NCBI RefSeq assembly: GCF_000411115.1
Contig: NZ_KE150255.1
Span: 186,001 to 250,000 of the forward strand
Reading direction: 5' to 3'
Source of the DNA: Capnocytophaga granulosa ATCC 51502
GTDB taxonomy: Bacteria > Bacteroidota > Bacteroidia > Flavobacteriales > Flavobacteriaceae
Length of the DNA: 64,000 bases
Part shown: positions 25,144-34,113 of the stretch, in pieces
Position numbering within the stretch: the stretch's first letter is position 1
How the letters are laid out: each line of letters begins with the position of its first letter
Translations under genes and position numbers: made by a program
Notes under the pieces: model-generated
What the model was told of the DNA's origin: nothing
The model's input: only the letters and a program-made list of their open reading frames with translations
The model's database searches: none

Positions 25144-25615
25144 TTATTTCTTCTTGTTTTAGTTTTTTCAAAAAATCTTCAGTAAGCGCCTCTATTTGTT
25201 CTAAATAATCCAAGAATAGTCCTAACTTATGTATTCTTTCCTCGGTAAAGGAGTGTTCGCTCTCATTCTGTGCCTTCATATACTGCTGAAAGCGTACAGT
25301 AAAATCTTTTTCATAACGAATCAGCCCCAAAAACCCTTCAAAACGCTTGTCAAAAGGAAAGGACTTGAAGTATTTGCGACGTTTTCCCTCTTTGGTTTCG
25401 TAGTAGATTAGCTCCTTGTCCAATAGCAAGTGGATATTGGTAGAGAGTGCACTCTTGCTGACTTTCAATCGCTCTATCAGATCCTCAAAAGTAAGCCCAT
25501 GTGTGCGGCCTTCTATAGCCAACACCGAGAGGATCTTGGCGGCCATAGGAGACAGATAATGCAGGCGGCGGAAGAGTTCCGCCATCATCTCAAGCAAGAC
25601 AAGCCGTTCTTTCAT
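25130..25615 (-). CDS. GbsR/MarR-type transcriptional regulator
   Basis: 161 residues from ATG 25615; a GTG five codons upstream is less likely. Winged-helix DNA-binding domain: MAAKILSVLAIEG, then LIERLKVSKSALSTNIHLLL as the recognition helix, then a wing with YYETKEGKRRKY. A C-terminal helix serves in dimer formation. It overlaps the MFS pump gene it heads, so it probably controls that pump and perhaps the RND adaptor after it, plausibly as a drug-sensing repressor. Confidence 0.8.
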   Translation of the reverse strand: MKERLVLLEMMAELFRRLHYLSPMAAKILSVLAIEGRTHGLTFEDLIERLKVSKSALSTNIHLLLDKELIYYETKEGKRRKYFKSFPFDKRFEGFLGLIRYEKDFTVRFQQYMKAQNESEHSFTEERIHKLGLFLDYLEQIEALTEDFLKKLKQEEISEKP

Positions 25616-25642
25616 ATCTTCGTTCTTCACTTAATCTGAGTG

Positions 25643-25650
25643 CAAAGATA
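25643..25650 (-). promoter_or_regulatory. -7 box of the regulator-pump operon
   Basis: TATCTTTG on the minus strand, 28 nt before the ATG at 25615. The nearest TTTG is 26 nt further upstream, longer than usual, so the -33 is uncertain. Confidence 0.55.
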
Positions 25651-25756
25651 GTCATTTAGCTCTATTGCTTGCGAACCAAAGTTATAAACTTTTGTTAATT
25701 TTTGTCATTCACTCATCAGCCCTCCTTGTTTACGCTCTTACTAGCTCACTATTTTA

Positions 25757-25788
25757 TTTGGAAAGATGTCCAATATTTACTATTTTTG
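25757..25788 (+). promoter_or_regulatory. Promoter of the large lipoprotein gene
   Basis: TTTG at 25757-25760, a 20-nt spacer, then TATTTTTG at 25781-25788. The ATG follows 65 nt later. Confidence 0.7.
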
Positions 25789-25853
25789 CGCAATTTTAAG
25801 GGACAAACACCAGCAGTCAGTAATCTATCTGGTATTAATCATTAATCATTAAA

Positions 25854-28235
25854 ATGCGTCTATTATATATCTTATTAGCTCTCTTGGCAATAGGTTGTTC
25901 CAAGGGGGGAGGGGATCGCAGCTCTGTGGAAGTACTTTTGCGTAAAAACCCCTCTATGCTGCTACATATCCACCAAAAAGACCAGTTTGTTAGTCAAGCC
26001 ATTAACCATGATTTTTGGAAGGAATACTTTAAGTACTATCCCAATGGGAATGTACAGAACCTATTGCGTTCCTTGCCTGTGGATAAGGACATCTGGTTGG
26101 GCTATACCCATGAGGGGGTGTATCTGAGCTGCAGATTACCTGAAAAAGATACGCTTAGCTCTTGGAAGTCCCTTACCTCTGAACAGTTGGATTCCCTAAC
26201 CATAGAAAACAAAAAGTGGTACTATCGCTATCATGAGCGCAACCTGCTAGTAGGCTCGCTCAAAGACCTTCCACAGTGGGAGAGAGAAACCGAAGAGGAG
26301 CACCCTTATGAGGATTTCTACAAACTCAACAAGACCACCAGTGAGGATGTGGTAGCCAATTTGTTTCTCTCGCCTAAGAAAAACCAAGAGTTTGTCGGAG
26401 GGATCTTTCCCCCTCACCTGGTAGCACAAATCGGTGATTGGACGGCTTGGGATATCTTCCTTGATAGGCATACCTTTCGCCTGAGTGGCTCCTCGCTGCG
26501 TCCTGCCGATAGCCTACCACAGTTACCGCTGTCCAAACCCCAAAAAAACAGCCTTGAGAGTGCTTTTGTCATTCCCCAATCGGCTAAGGATATAGAGGCT
26601 TATGCCTTTGACGAGGCACTGATCCCCGATGAGTTTTACTTTGATTTCCAAACAGATATATCTTCTGTAGCGTTCTTCGATTTTGCAGGAGATTCCTTGG
26701 CCGTACTACACAGCGAGAACCCTACCGAGACACTGCGCTACTTTACCATACTCAAGACAGAGACCTTCCAAGGTGCTTCTCTCTATCAGATAGAGGAACT
26801 CTCAGACGCACAGTCGTTCTTTAGTATATTTGGCCATGAGCTAGCCCCTAAGTATATCTATAAGCAGGAGGACGATCTTATCTTTGCCCAACAGCGAGGC
26901 GCTCTTGAGCAACTTATCAATGCGCTCCAGCTCAAGCAGAGCCTAGCCGAGCAATCCCGCTTTGCCGCCCTCAAGGAACAGAGTAGTAGCCAAACCGCTT
27001 TTGTTGCGGTAGCCAACCTTAGCGAATCATCAGCTTTCGCCAAGAAATACCCTGCCCTGGCCGCTCGCTATGGCTATGCTGCCCTACAGCTAAGTCCCGA
27101 AGAGCATTTCTACCAACTCACGCTCTCGGCTACTGCGGCTAAGGTAGGGGAAAGCGCCTTAGAAACCACCGATACCTTTGCTAACCCCACCCAAGGCAAT
27201 ACACCCACAAGTGAAGGGGCTGCCCTTGCTGAACGCTTCCAGCTAATCCTTGACAAAGATGCCCATACCCTCCCCCACTTTGTTACCAACCACCGTACAG
27301 GGCAACGCGAAGTGGTCATTCAGGATACTGACAACCAACTCTACCTCATAGGCCATGATGGGAAAATCCTTTGGAAAAAACGCTTGGATAGTCCTATCGT
27401 AGGGGAGATATACCAAGTAGATCTCTTCCGCAATGGTTTCTTGCAATTGGCTTTCAATACCCAATACTCCAGCTATGTGATAGACCGCAATGGCAAGGAG
27501 GTTATGCCTTTCTGTCATTCATACAAGAACCCTCTGCTACCCTTGCAAATCTTTGACTATGACCGCAATAAAGATTACCGCTTTGTGATCTGTGACAACT
27601 ATCGCATCCGCCTTGAGGACAGGCGCGGGGAGGAGGTCAAGGGCTTCGAGGGCAGCCATGTCCCAGTAGGGATTAAGGCTACTCCTCAGCACATGCGTTT
27701 AGCAGGTAAGGACTTTATCGTCTTCCCAAAAGCAGACAATCACCTTAGTATCCTCCACCGCAATGGTAGTGTACGTATTCCCCTTAGCCAAACCTTTGCC
27801 TTTTCTGACAACCCTATACGCGCTTATAAGGATTGCATCTGCTTTACTACCGAGGACGGCAAGCAGTACTATATAGACAGCAACGGAGGCCTACGCCAAG
27901 AATCCTTAGGGGTAGCCGCAGGACATTACTTTGATGTATTGGACGATACTTGCGTGGTACTAAGCGGCAACAAACTGATTATTAACAAGAAAAAAATAGA
28001 CCTCCCCTATGCCGACTATGCGCGACCTCGCCTGATACAGACACCCAAGGGGCTGCTTATCTCAGTACTTGACCAGCAGAACCACCAGCTCTACCTGCTC
28101 AATGCACAAGGAGAGATTTATCCAAATTTCCCTATCTACGCCCTCTCCCAAGCGGATGTCACCGTGGAAGCAGGTAAGCTGCTACTGACTTTTCTAAAGG
28201 AGAAAAATACAGTAACAGTGGTAAGTGAAAAGTGA
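25854..28235 (+). CDS. Large lipoprotein with a C-terminal propeller-like region, unknown role
   Basis: 793 residues. MRLLYILLALLAIGC is a lipoprotein signal peptide. Residues 30-460 do not match a family I can name. From about residue 480 on there are repeated strands of the type LYLIGHDGKILWKK, YVIDRNGKEV and LLNAQGEIYP, as in PQQ-binding-like beta propellers. I cannot say whether it binds a cofactor. The last codons run into a GTGAAAA-type repeat. It has its own promoter and a two-way terminator. Confidence 0.55.
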   Translation: MRLLYILLALLAIGCSKGGGDRSSVEVLLRKNPSMLLHIHQKDQFVSQAINHDFWKEYFKYYPNGNVQNLLRSLPVDKDIWLGYTHEGVYLSCRLPEKDTLSSWKSLTSEQLDSLTIENKKWYYRYHERNLLVGSLKDLPQWERETEEEHPYEDFYKLNKTTSEDVVANLFLSPKKNQEFVGGIFPPHLVAQIGDWTAWDIFLDRHTFRLSGSSLRPADSLPQLPLSKPQKNSLESAFVIPQSAKDIEAYAFDEALIPDEFYFDFQTDISSVAFFDFAGDSLAVLHSENPTETLRYFTILKTETFQGASLYQIEELSDAQSFFSIFGHELAPKYIYKQEDDLIFAQQRGALEQLINALQLKQSLAEQSRFAALKEQSSSQTAFVAVANLSESSAFAKKYPALAARYGYAALQLSPEEHFYQLTLSATAAKVGESALETTDTFANPTQGNTPTSEGAALAERFQLILDKDAHTLPHFVTNHRTGQREVVIQDTDNQLYLIGHDGKILWKKRLDSPIVGEIYQVDLFRNGFLQLAFNTQYSSYVIDRNGKEVMPFCHSYKNPLLPLQIFDYDRNKDYRFVICDNYRIRLEDRRGEEVKGFEGSHVPVGIKATPQHMRLAGKDFIVFPKADNHLSILHRNGSVRIPLSQTFAFSDNPIRAYKDCICFTTEDGKQYYIDSNGGLRQESLGVAAGHYFDVLDDTCVVLSGNKLIINKKKIDLPYADYARPRLIQTPKGLLISVLDQQNHQLYLLNAQGEIYPNFPIYALSQADVTVEAGKLLLTFLKEKNTVTVVSEK

Positions 28236-28272
28236 AAAGAGCCAGCGTGTGCTTCTCTTTTCACTCTTCACT
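28224..28272. terminator. Bidirectional terminator (GTGAAAA repeat type)
   Basis: 17-nt arms at 28224-28240 and 28256-28272 with one mismatch, made of AGTGAAA units. It spans the end of the lipoprotein gene and lies between convergent genes. More TTCACTC units follow to 28291. Confidence 0.7.
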
Positions 28273-28292
28273 CTTCATTCTTCACTATTCAC

Positions 28293-28940
28293 TTAATTGC
28301 TTTTTACTCTTGAGAGTGTTAGTCCATCGCGTATAGGCAGCAATACCGTTTCCAAACGTGGATCGGTAGCTAAGCGCTCATTATAGGCCATAAGGACTTG
28401 GGTATGTTTGTCATTGTCCTTGACTGGCTCCACCACCTTACCACTCCAAAGCACATTGTCCGAGAGGATCACCCCTCCTACGCGCATCTTAGGCAAGACC
28501 GCCTCTAAGTAATTGAGGTAGTTCTTCTTATCGGCATCTATAAACACTAAGTCTATGGCATCGGGCAAGGTAGGCAAGACCTCAAGAGCAGGAGCAAAGT
28601 GCTGTACAATCTGCTCTCTGTAAGGACTCTGCCCGAAGTATTTGTTCTGAATATCCTCATATTCCTCATTAGCTTCTATGGTATGTAGCCGCCCCAAAGG
28701 AGCAAGCCCCTCGGCCAAGCAGAGCGTTGCATAACCTGTGAAGGTACCTATTTCCACTATATAGCTAGGGGCGAGCAGCTTGGAGAGTACACTAAGCAGG
28801 CGCCCCTGCAAGTGGCCACTGAGCATACGAGGCTGCAAGACCCTCAGGTGTGTTTCACGCACAAGAGCCGCCAATAAGGGCGGCTCCTGCTGGCTATGCT
28901 GTTCGGCATAGCGCTCTAAATCTTCTGAAAGAAAGTGCAT
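28293..28940 (-). CDS. O-methyltransferase (class I SAM, catechol OMT-like)
   Basis: 215 residues. The SAM site is VEIGTFTGYATLCLAEGL. Metal and substrate residues of this family are in FIDADKKNYLNYLE and DNVLWSGKV. These enzymes methylate catechols or similar hydroxyls. It starts 4 nt after the dipeptidyl peptidase gene ends, so the two are co-transcribed. Confidence 0.8.
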   Translation of the reverse strand: MHFLSEDLERYAEQHSQQEPPLLAALVRETHLRVLQPRMLSGHLQGRLLSVLSKLLAPSYIVEIGTFTGYATLCLAEGLAPLGRLHTIEANEEYEDIQNKYFGQSPYREQIVQHFAPALEVLPTLPDAIDLVFIDADKKNYLNYLEAVLPKMRVGGVILSDNVLWSGKVVEPVKDNDKHTQVLMAYNERLATDPRLETVLLPIRDGLTLSRVKSN

Positions 28941-28943
28941 AAG

Positions 28944-31091
28944 TTATTGCATTAGGGTCATTTCATCTACCACATGTTTGGCACCTGCATAGGTATCTAT
29001 ACACCAAAGCACGTAACGAATATCCACCACTATGGTACGTTGGAGCTTTTTGTCAAAGATCACATCACCGGCCATAGCCTCTATATTACCGTCAAAGGCC
29101 AAGCCGATAAGCTCCCCCTTGCCATTGAGCACAGGCGAACCAGAATTACCCCCTGTAATATCATTGTTGGTTAGGAAATTCACATGCATGGTGCCATCCT
29201 TATCTAAGTAACGACCAAAATCACCTTTTTGGTACATCTGGACAAACTTCTCTGGCATGTCAAACTCTGGATCCCCTGGCTTATATTTATCCAACATGGT
29301 TTTGAAAGTGGTGTAGTAGTTACGCTTCACATCATAATTGCGCTTATCCTTTGGCAAGGACTTCACGCTGCCATAGGTAAGGCGTAAGGTAGAGTTCGCA
29401 TCAGGATAGAGAATTAGGCTCACCTTGGAATCGCGCATACCCTTTACATATTTGCGGAAAGCCTTTTGGTAAGTATCCTTCAGCGCTTCATCTTCAGAGC
29501 TATAATACTTATCCACCAAGGCCTTAGCTATATGTGCTAGTGGGTCTTTGTCAAGTGCTTCTTGGCTTGGATTTTGGAAGAACTTGTCTATATTCTCCTT
29601 AGTTGTAAAGATACTACGGGCAAATACCTCTGCGGCATATTTCTTAAAATCCCCCTTATACTGCTGCTTAATCTCAGCCAATTCTTGAGGAATATCGGTA
29701 GACTTGTCCGCATAGAGCTTAAGGTTATCAGCGAAAAGGTCTATCTCGGCAGGGAGATAGGTACGGTCATAATAGTTGTAAAGCGCCTGGGTTACACGCT
29801 CTTTGAGCTGCTGTTTTTCCTTATCGGAAGAAGAGTTGAGGTACAAAGAGAGTTCCTTGGCCAAGGGATTTGCCTGAGAGGCGAGTTGGCTAGCTCTAAA
29901 GAAAATAGCCAAGTAGTTTTGGTTGGCTGCCTGTTCATTCGTCTTGGCAAAGAAAGACGCTAAGTCGGTTAGCACAGCACCATATTCTGCTTTGTTCTCC
30001 TGCTTAGCTGCCCATTTGGCAAATTTCTTTTCTGCCTTGCGCTTAAGCGCTACGGTCTTGTGAGCAGTAAGGGCATCAATCATTCCTTGGCGATTCTTCC
30101 AATAGTTGGCCAAGCCTGCATAAGCAGAAGCATATTTGAGGCGTACAGCATTATCGGCATCCATATGTTTTTTCATGGCATCCATAGCTGTTTTGGAAGC
30201 CTCTACCCAAGCGGGGTAGCCATATTTCACCTGCTGATCCACCCAATAGGAAGGCACCCAGCGGTTGGTACGACCAGGATAACCCAAGATCATCGCAAAA
30301 TCCTTCTCTTCCACTCCTTTGAGACTTACATTGAGGTATTTTTGTGCCTTCATCGGAATATTCTCAGGCGAATACTCAGCAGGATTGCCATTCTTATCGG
30401 TGTATACACGGAACACGGAGAAGTCGCCTGTATGGCGTGGCCATTCCCAGTTGTCGGTATCCCCCCCGAATTTGCCTACATTCTCAGGAGGAGTACCCAC
30501 CAAGCGCACATCCTTGAAGTCCTGATATACAAAGTAGTAGAACTCATTGCCTTGGAAGAACGAACGCACGGAAACCACATACTTGCCTCCCTCATCGTTC
30601 TCTTTTTGAATCTTGTTTATTTCTGTATTGAGGGCGGCCTCGCGTTCTTTCTCACTCATAGAAGGATTTACCACCGCGAGCATACGATCGGTAACATTGT
30701 CCATACGCACAAAGAAGCGTACAGAAAGACGCTTAGGAGAGAGCTCATCGGCCTTGGTTTTTGCCCAATAGCCGTCGCGTAAGTAGTTATGCTCAGGGGT
30801 AGAAAGGCCTGCAATCGCCCCATAGCCACAGTGATGGTTGGTAATAACTAGCCCATCGGGGGAGATAATACTGGCCGTACACCCCCCGCCAAACTGCACT
30901 ATGGCATTCTTAAGGCTGTTATTGTTGATACTATAGATCTCTTCAGCGGTAAGCTGCAAGCCCTCTTTCTGCATATCGCGCTCGTTCAGGCGCTTGAGGA
31001 ACATCAGGAACCACATCCCCTCATCGGCTCTGACCATAGAGGGCAGAAGTAATAACAGAGAGGTTACAAAGGAAAAAATAACTTTTCTCAT
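28944..31091 (-). CDS. S46 family dipeptidyl peptidase, DPP7 type
   Basis: 715 residues, full length, with signal peptide MRKVIFSFVTSLLLLLPS. The triad of the chymotrypsin-like fold is visible: His in VITNHHCGYGA, Asp in GGDTDNWEW and Ser in TGGNSGSPV. The residue that sets specificity is Gly in AFDGNIEAM. DPP7 has Gly there, while DPP11 has Arg and cuts after acidic residues. It therefore should release dipeptides with a hydrophobic second residue. It acts in the periplasm and supports growth on peptides, as in Porphyromonas and Capnocytophaga. Confidence 0.85.
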   Translation of the reverse strand: MRKVIFSFVTSLLLLLPSMVRADEGMWFLMFLKRLNERDMQKEGLQLTAEEIYSINNNSLKNAIVQFGGGCTASIISPDGLVITNHHCGYGAIAGLSTPEHNYLRDGYWAKTKADELSPKRLSVRFFVRMDNVTDRMLAVVNPSMSEKEREAALNTEINKIQKENDEGGKYVVSVRSFFQGNEFYYFVYQDFKDVRLVGTPPENVGKFGGDTDNWEWPRHTGDFSVFRVYTDKNGNPAEYSPENIPMKAQKYLNVSLKGVEEKDFAMILGYPGRTNRWVPSYWVDQQVKYGYPAWVEASKTAMDAMKKHMDADNAVRLKYASAYAGLANYWKNRQGMIDALTAHKTVALKRKAEKKFAKWAAKQENKAEYGAVLTDLASFFAKTNEQAANQNYLAIFFRASQLASQANPLAKELSLYLNSSSDKEKQQLKERVTQALYNYYDRTYLPAEIDLFADNLKLYADKSTDIPQELAEIKQQYKGDFKKYAAEVFARSIFTTKENIDKFFQNPSQEALDKDPLAHIAKALVDKYYSSEDEALKDTYQKAFRKYVKGMRDSKVSLILYPDANSTLRLTYGSVKSLPKDKRNYDVKRNYYTTFKTMLDKYKPGDPEFDMPEKFVQMYQKGDFGRYLDKDGTMHVNFLTNNDITGGNSGSPVLNGKGELIGLAFDGNIEAMAGDVIFDKKLQRTIVVDIRYVLWCIDTYAGAKHVVDEMTLMQ

Positions 31092-31292
31092 TCGGTTAGG
31101 TTTTTAGGAATTTAATAAAGGGCAAAAGTACGAAAAAATTATCAATTAGCCAATCAGGAACCTCTCCAATTCGTAAGCTACTACAAAGCTAGTCAAAGGG
31201 CTTGTTACGCTGCCGCGAACTTGCAGAGACTAACCCTATATAGATGCCGCGATAAAAAAAGATAAGCAAGTAAATATCTAAAAAATAATTAT

Positions 31293-31300
31293 TACCTTTG
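31293..31300 (+). promoter_or_regulatory. -7 box of the YeaQ/YmgE-type gene
   Basis: TACCTTTG, 24 nt before the ATG at 31325. It supports that ATG over an upstream start that would overlap the box. Confidence 0.6.
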
Positions 31301-31324
31301 TACTCTAATTTAATATTAAGATTT

Positions 31325-31573
31325 ATGAGTATTATTGCAACACTTATTATTGGAGCCATCGCTGGATGGTTAGGAGGAGTTATCTACAAGGGTAGTGGAC
31401 TAGGCCTTCTTGGGAATATCATTGTTGGTATTCTTGGAAGTGGCGTTGGGTATTGGCTTTTAGCAAGTGTGTTTCACATCTCACTTGGAGAAGGATTGAT
31501 TGGTTCTATCTTGACTGGAGCCATTGGAGCCATTGTTATTTTATTCTTGATAAATTTGATATCTAAGAAGTAA
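31325..31573 (+). CDS. YeaQ/YmgE (transglycosylase-associated) family membrane protein
   Basis: 82 residues from ATG 31325, three glycine-rich membrane helices: IIGAIAGWLGGVI, IIVGILGSGVGYWLL and ILTGAIGAIVILFLINLI. The family is linked to envelope stress in other bacteria, but its biochemical role is unknown. It is monocistronic, with a promoter and a strong terminator. Confidence 0.8.
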   Translation: MSIIATLIIGAIAGWLGGVIYKGSGLGLLGNIIVGILGSGVGYWLLASVFHISLGEGLIGSILTGAIGAIVILFLINLISKK

Positions 31574-31600
31574 TAAAGAAGCTACTTACACGAGTTTCTA

Positions 31601-31641
31601 AAAGCCAATGAGTACCTACTCACTGGCTTTGAAAATTTTTT
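31601..31641 (+). terminator. Rho-independent terminator after the YeaQ-type gene
   Basis: 14-nt arms AAAGCCAATGAGTA and TACTCACTGGCTTT with a 2-nt loop and one mismatch, followed by a run of T at 31635-31641. Confidence 0.85.
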
Positions 31642-31692
31642 ATAACACCTATTTCACATTAATCAAGGTAAGAAGAAGAGAGCTGACTACAC

Positions 31693-31717
31693 TAGCGCGA
31701 GCTTTCAGCTCGCGCTA
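31693..31717. repeat. Palindrome TAGCGCGAGCT-TTC-AGCTCGCGCTA
   Basis: Perfect 11-bp arms with a 3-nt loop, in the spacer before the DUF1444-like gene. No T run follows on the plus strand, so it is not an obvious terminator there. It looks like a dispersed palindromic unit; no second copy was seen in the window. Confidence 0.6.
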
Positions 31718-31832
31718 ACAATGAAAAAAAACACAACCCTCTGATAATCTTGCTATTACAAAATTTTCAGGTTAAAAATTTCCAAAAAATAATTTTTCTT
31801 TGCGAATATTTCATCATTACAAAAGAAGTTTA

Positions 31833-31840
31833 TATATTTG
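31833..31840 (+). promoter_or_regulatory. -7 box of the DUF1444-like gene
   Basis: TATATTTG, 24 nt before ATG 31865. No TTTG at the usual -33 distance. Confidence 0.5.
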
Positions 31841-31864
31841 CCTTTGGAAAAAACAGAAAGAAAA

Positions 31865-33538
31865 ATGGGATTATTAGATTTATTTAAAAAGAAAAAATTC
31901 GATGAAACAGACTTAAAATCAATAACTTACAAAAGATATTGGTTAGATTCTATTTCTACTATTCTCATTCCTACCGATTGGGAAGTAACTAATACTGACC
32001 GTTTTTTAGCTAAATCTGCCGATGATAGAGCGATCCTTACGGTAATGAGTTCCGAAGAACCCATCAAGGGAGAAATTAACAAAGCGTTCTTCGAACGTCT
32101 CAAAGGCGATTTCTTCAAGGAATATGAGAGAGATGGTTTCACCGCACTGGATGAGACCACTGCTAACGAGCGCTATATCAGTAAAACTTTCCGCACCTAC
32201 GACGAGGTAGAGTACCATTTCACTTGTGCCAAAAAGATTGACGACAAGGCTATTATTACCGAGATTATCCTTCGCCACAAGGATTCCTATAGCCTTGAGA
32301 TGCGCGAACTAGTGGATAAGATAGGTATGAGCATACAGTATGTACCCGACTTCACCCGCCTTTTCGCTCAGCGTTTGGTAACTAAGAACCCCAATGTACA
32401 GGTGAGAAAAACCAAAGGCCTTGAAATAGAATGGATGCTCAAAAGTGAGCCTGGACAGCTCATCACCAGTTTCCTTGACAATGCCTATGCCGAATATATG
32501 CACCGCAGTGATTTCTATCTAAGTGAAATCATTGAAAAATATGCCAGTTCCATACTTGAGACTATTCCCAAGCAAAAACCTAAACCGCAGCCTGAAAAAC
32601 CAAAAGAAACGGCCAAGAAGGAAGAGCCTGTGATCATCACCACGCCTCCTCCTGCCCAGCCGCCTAAGCCTAAGGAAGAAGCGCCTAAACCTAAGGAAGA
32701 GACGCCTAAGGCTCCTGCTGCCCAGCAGCCCGTACAGCCTGTGGAAAAACCCGTGGAAACTCCTGCTGACAAGACCCCTAAGCCAGTGGAAAAACCCATC
32801 GAACCCCCTGTGGTTGAGACTCCTAAGGCAGCAGAAAAACAAGAAAAAGCACCTCACTTCCCCGATGTGGAGGCCTTTACCCGTGGAGAAAAACCTGCGG
32901 TTGAGACCCCTGCCCCCCAAGTGGCTAAATCGGTTGAAGTGGCCAAACCTGTTACAGCCCCTATCCTAGGAACTCATGTAGAAGCACCTGAAGAAATCGA
33001 CGAAATGGTCATAGGAGGCATTGTTATTAAGAAAGAGGAAATTTTCCCACTGGTGAGAACCACTGGCTTCATAGAAGAACTCAAAGCAGAGATACCCGAC
33101 TTGCTCTATGAGAATATCAATAGTGAATTGGGTGTGATCTACTTGGTTCGTGATGAGAAGATCAGCCTTACTATGGGCGATCTCAGAAACCTACACTTGG
33201 ATATGCTTGCACTGAAATCATTGGCGGTACAGAACCTTATCAACCAGATAGAAGTAGGGGTTGAGGAAGAAGGCAACCGCTATACTATTGTGGCCGATGG
33301 CAAGTTCGAGGCTAGCTTCTTAGTGGTTTCCGACCTTTGGTCTAAGGACAACATCCCTGTAGAGGGTACCATCACCGTAGGAGTTCCTGCCAACAATGTA
33401 CTGCTCATCACCGGTAGTGCCAACCCTAATGATATGAACTGGATACGCCACAGAGTCGCCCAAGCCTATGTAGAGAGCAATATTCCAATCTCGGACAAGC
33501 TCTTTGAGGTAAAAGGAAACTCTCTTATTCCTCTGTAA
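31865..33538 (+). CDS. Two-domain cytoplasmic protein with a DUF1444-like C-terminus and a Pro/Lys/Glu linker
   Basis: 557 residues from ATG 31865 (MGLLDLFKKKK). The N-terminal half (about residues 15-160) is a mixed alpha/beta domain that I do not recognise (TILIPTDWEV, YISKTFRTYDEVEYHF). About residues 235-350 form a low-complexity linker of PKPKEE, PVEKPVE and PVVETPK units. The C-terminal 180 residues (IYLVRDEKISLTMGDL, YTIVADGKFEASFLV, VGVPANNVLLITG, ISDKLFEV) follow the pattern of DUF1444 (YtpQ) proteins of Bacillota. The function is unknown. The next gene, for a beta-barrel protein, starts 8 nt later. Confidence 0.6.
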   Translation: MGLLDLFKKKKFDETDLKSITYKRYWLDSISTILIPTDWEVTNTDRFLAKSADDRAILTVMSSEEPIKGEINKAFFERLKGDFFKEYERDGFTALDETTANERYISKTFRTYDEVEYHFTCAKKIDDKAIITEIILRHKDSYSLEMRELVDKIGMSIQYVPDFTRLFAQRLVTKNPNVQVRKTKGLEIEWMLKSEPGQLITSFLDNAYAEYMHRSDFYLSEIIEKYASSILETIPKQKPKPQPEKPKETAKKEEPVIITTPPPAQPPKPKEEAPKPKEETPKAPAAQQPVQPVEKPVETPADKTPKPVEKPIEPPVVETPKAAEKQEKAPHFPDVEAFTRGEKPAVETPAPQVAKSVEVAKPVTAPILGTHVEAPEEIDEMVIGGIVIKKEEIFPLVRTTGFIEELKAEIPDLLYENINSELGVIYLVRDEKISLTMGDLRNLHLDMLALKSLAVQNLINQIEVGVEEEGNRYTIVADGKFEASFLVVSDLWSKDNIPVEGTITVGVPANNVLLITGSANPNDMNWIRHRVAQAYVESNIPISDKLFEVKGNSLIPL

Positions 33539-33545
33539 GTATTAT

Positions 33546-34091
33546 ATGAAAAAACTACTTTTTTTAATCATCACTATACTAAGCCTCGCCTGCCATGCAC
33601 AGGACGATAAGAATATCCTTTTGCCCCAAAACCAAAAGCAAAGTAACTTCTTTGACAACTTTACCATAGGCGGCAACATAGGAGCCTCTTTTGGAAACAA
33701 CCTTTGGGGTGTGTCCTTGGCTCCCCGTATAGGCTATAAGGTTACCGAAGATTTTGAAGTGGCTTTTTCAGTGAATTATTACTACCAAAAAAGTCCAAAT
33801 GTTCAATACAACTCTCTGAGCTTAGGCCCCTCGCTGAACTACTATATAGCGCGCAATTTCTATGTAAAAACTTCATACCAACACTATTTCATAGATCAGA
33901 AGACAAGAGGGATTAGCGAGCATTACAAGAGGGAAGAATCCGCGCTATACTTAGGGGCTGGCTATATGCAATACTTAGGGGGACGTTCCTACCTGCGCTT
34001 AGGTTTCTCTTACAATGTGTTGTATGACAAAGATAAAAGTATTTTCTCCTCTGGCCTGTCTCCTGAGGTAGGGATCGTCATAGGGTTATAA
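33546..34091 (+). CDS. Small outer-membrane beta-barrel protein
   Basis: 181 residues. Signal peptide MKKLLFLIITILSLACHAQ, then about eight amphipathic strands (FTIGGNIGASFGN, GVSLAPRIGYKV, FEVAFSVNYYYQKS, RSYLRLGFSYNVLYD) ending in a hydrophobic strand, as in porin-like small barrels. It is probably in one unit with the genes on either side. The role cannot be read. Confidence 0.7.
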   Translation: MKKLLFLIITILSLACHAQDDKNILLPQNQKQSNFFDNFTIGGNIGASFGNNLWGVSLAPRIGYKVTEDFEVAFSVNYYYQKSPNVQYNSLSLGPSLNYYIARNFYVKTSYQHYFIDQKTRGISEHYKREESALYLGAGYMQYLGGRSYLRLGFSYNVLYDKDKSIFSSGLSPEVGIVIGL

Positions 34092-34113
34092 TACTTAACT
34101 TAGCAAGCAGAGA

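Noticed and set aside
30060..30782. 240-codon plus-strand frame
   Set aside because: It is antisense to the DPP7 gene, which has all catalytic motifs; no promoter or homology-like motifs were seen.
31601..31641. Riboswitch
   Set aside because: A simple hairpin with a T run directly after a gene is a terminator.
32515..32920. Two overlapping Gly-rich and Arg-rich minus-strand frames
   Set aside because: They are the reverse of the Pro/Lys linker of the DUF1444-like gene; their composition is an artefact of the repeat.
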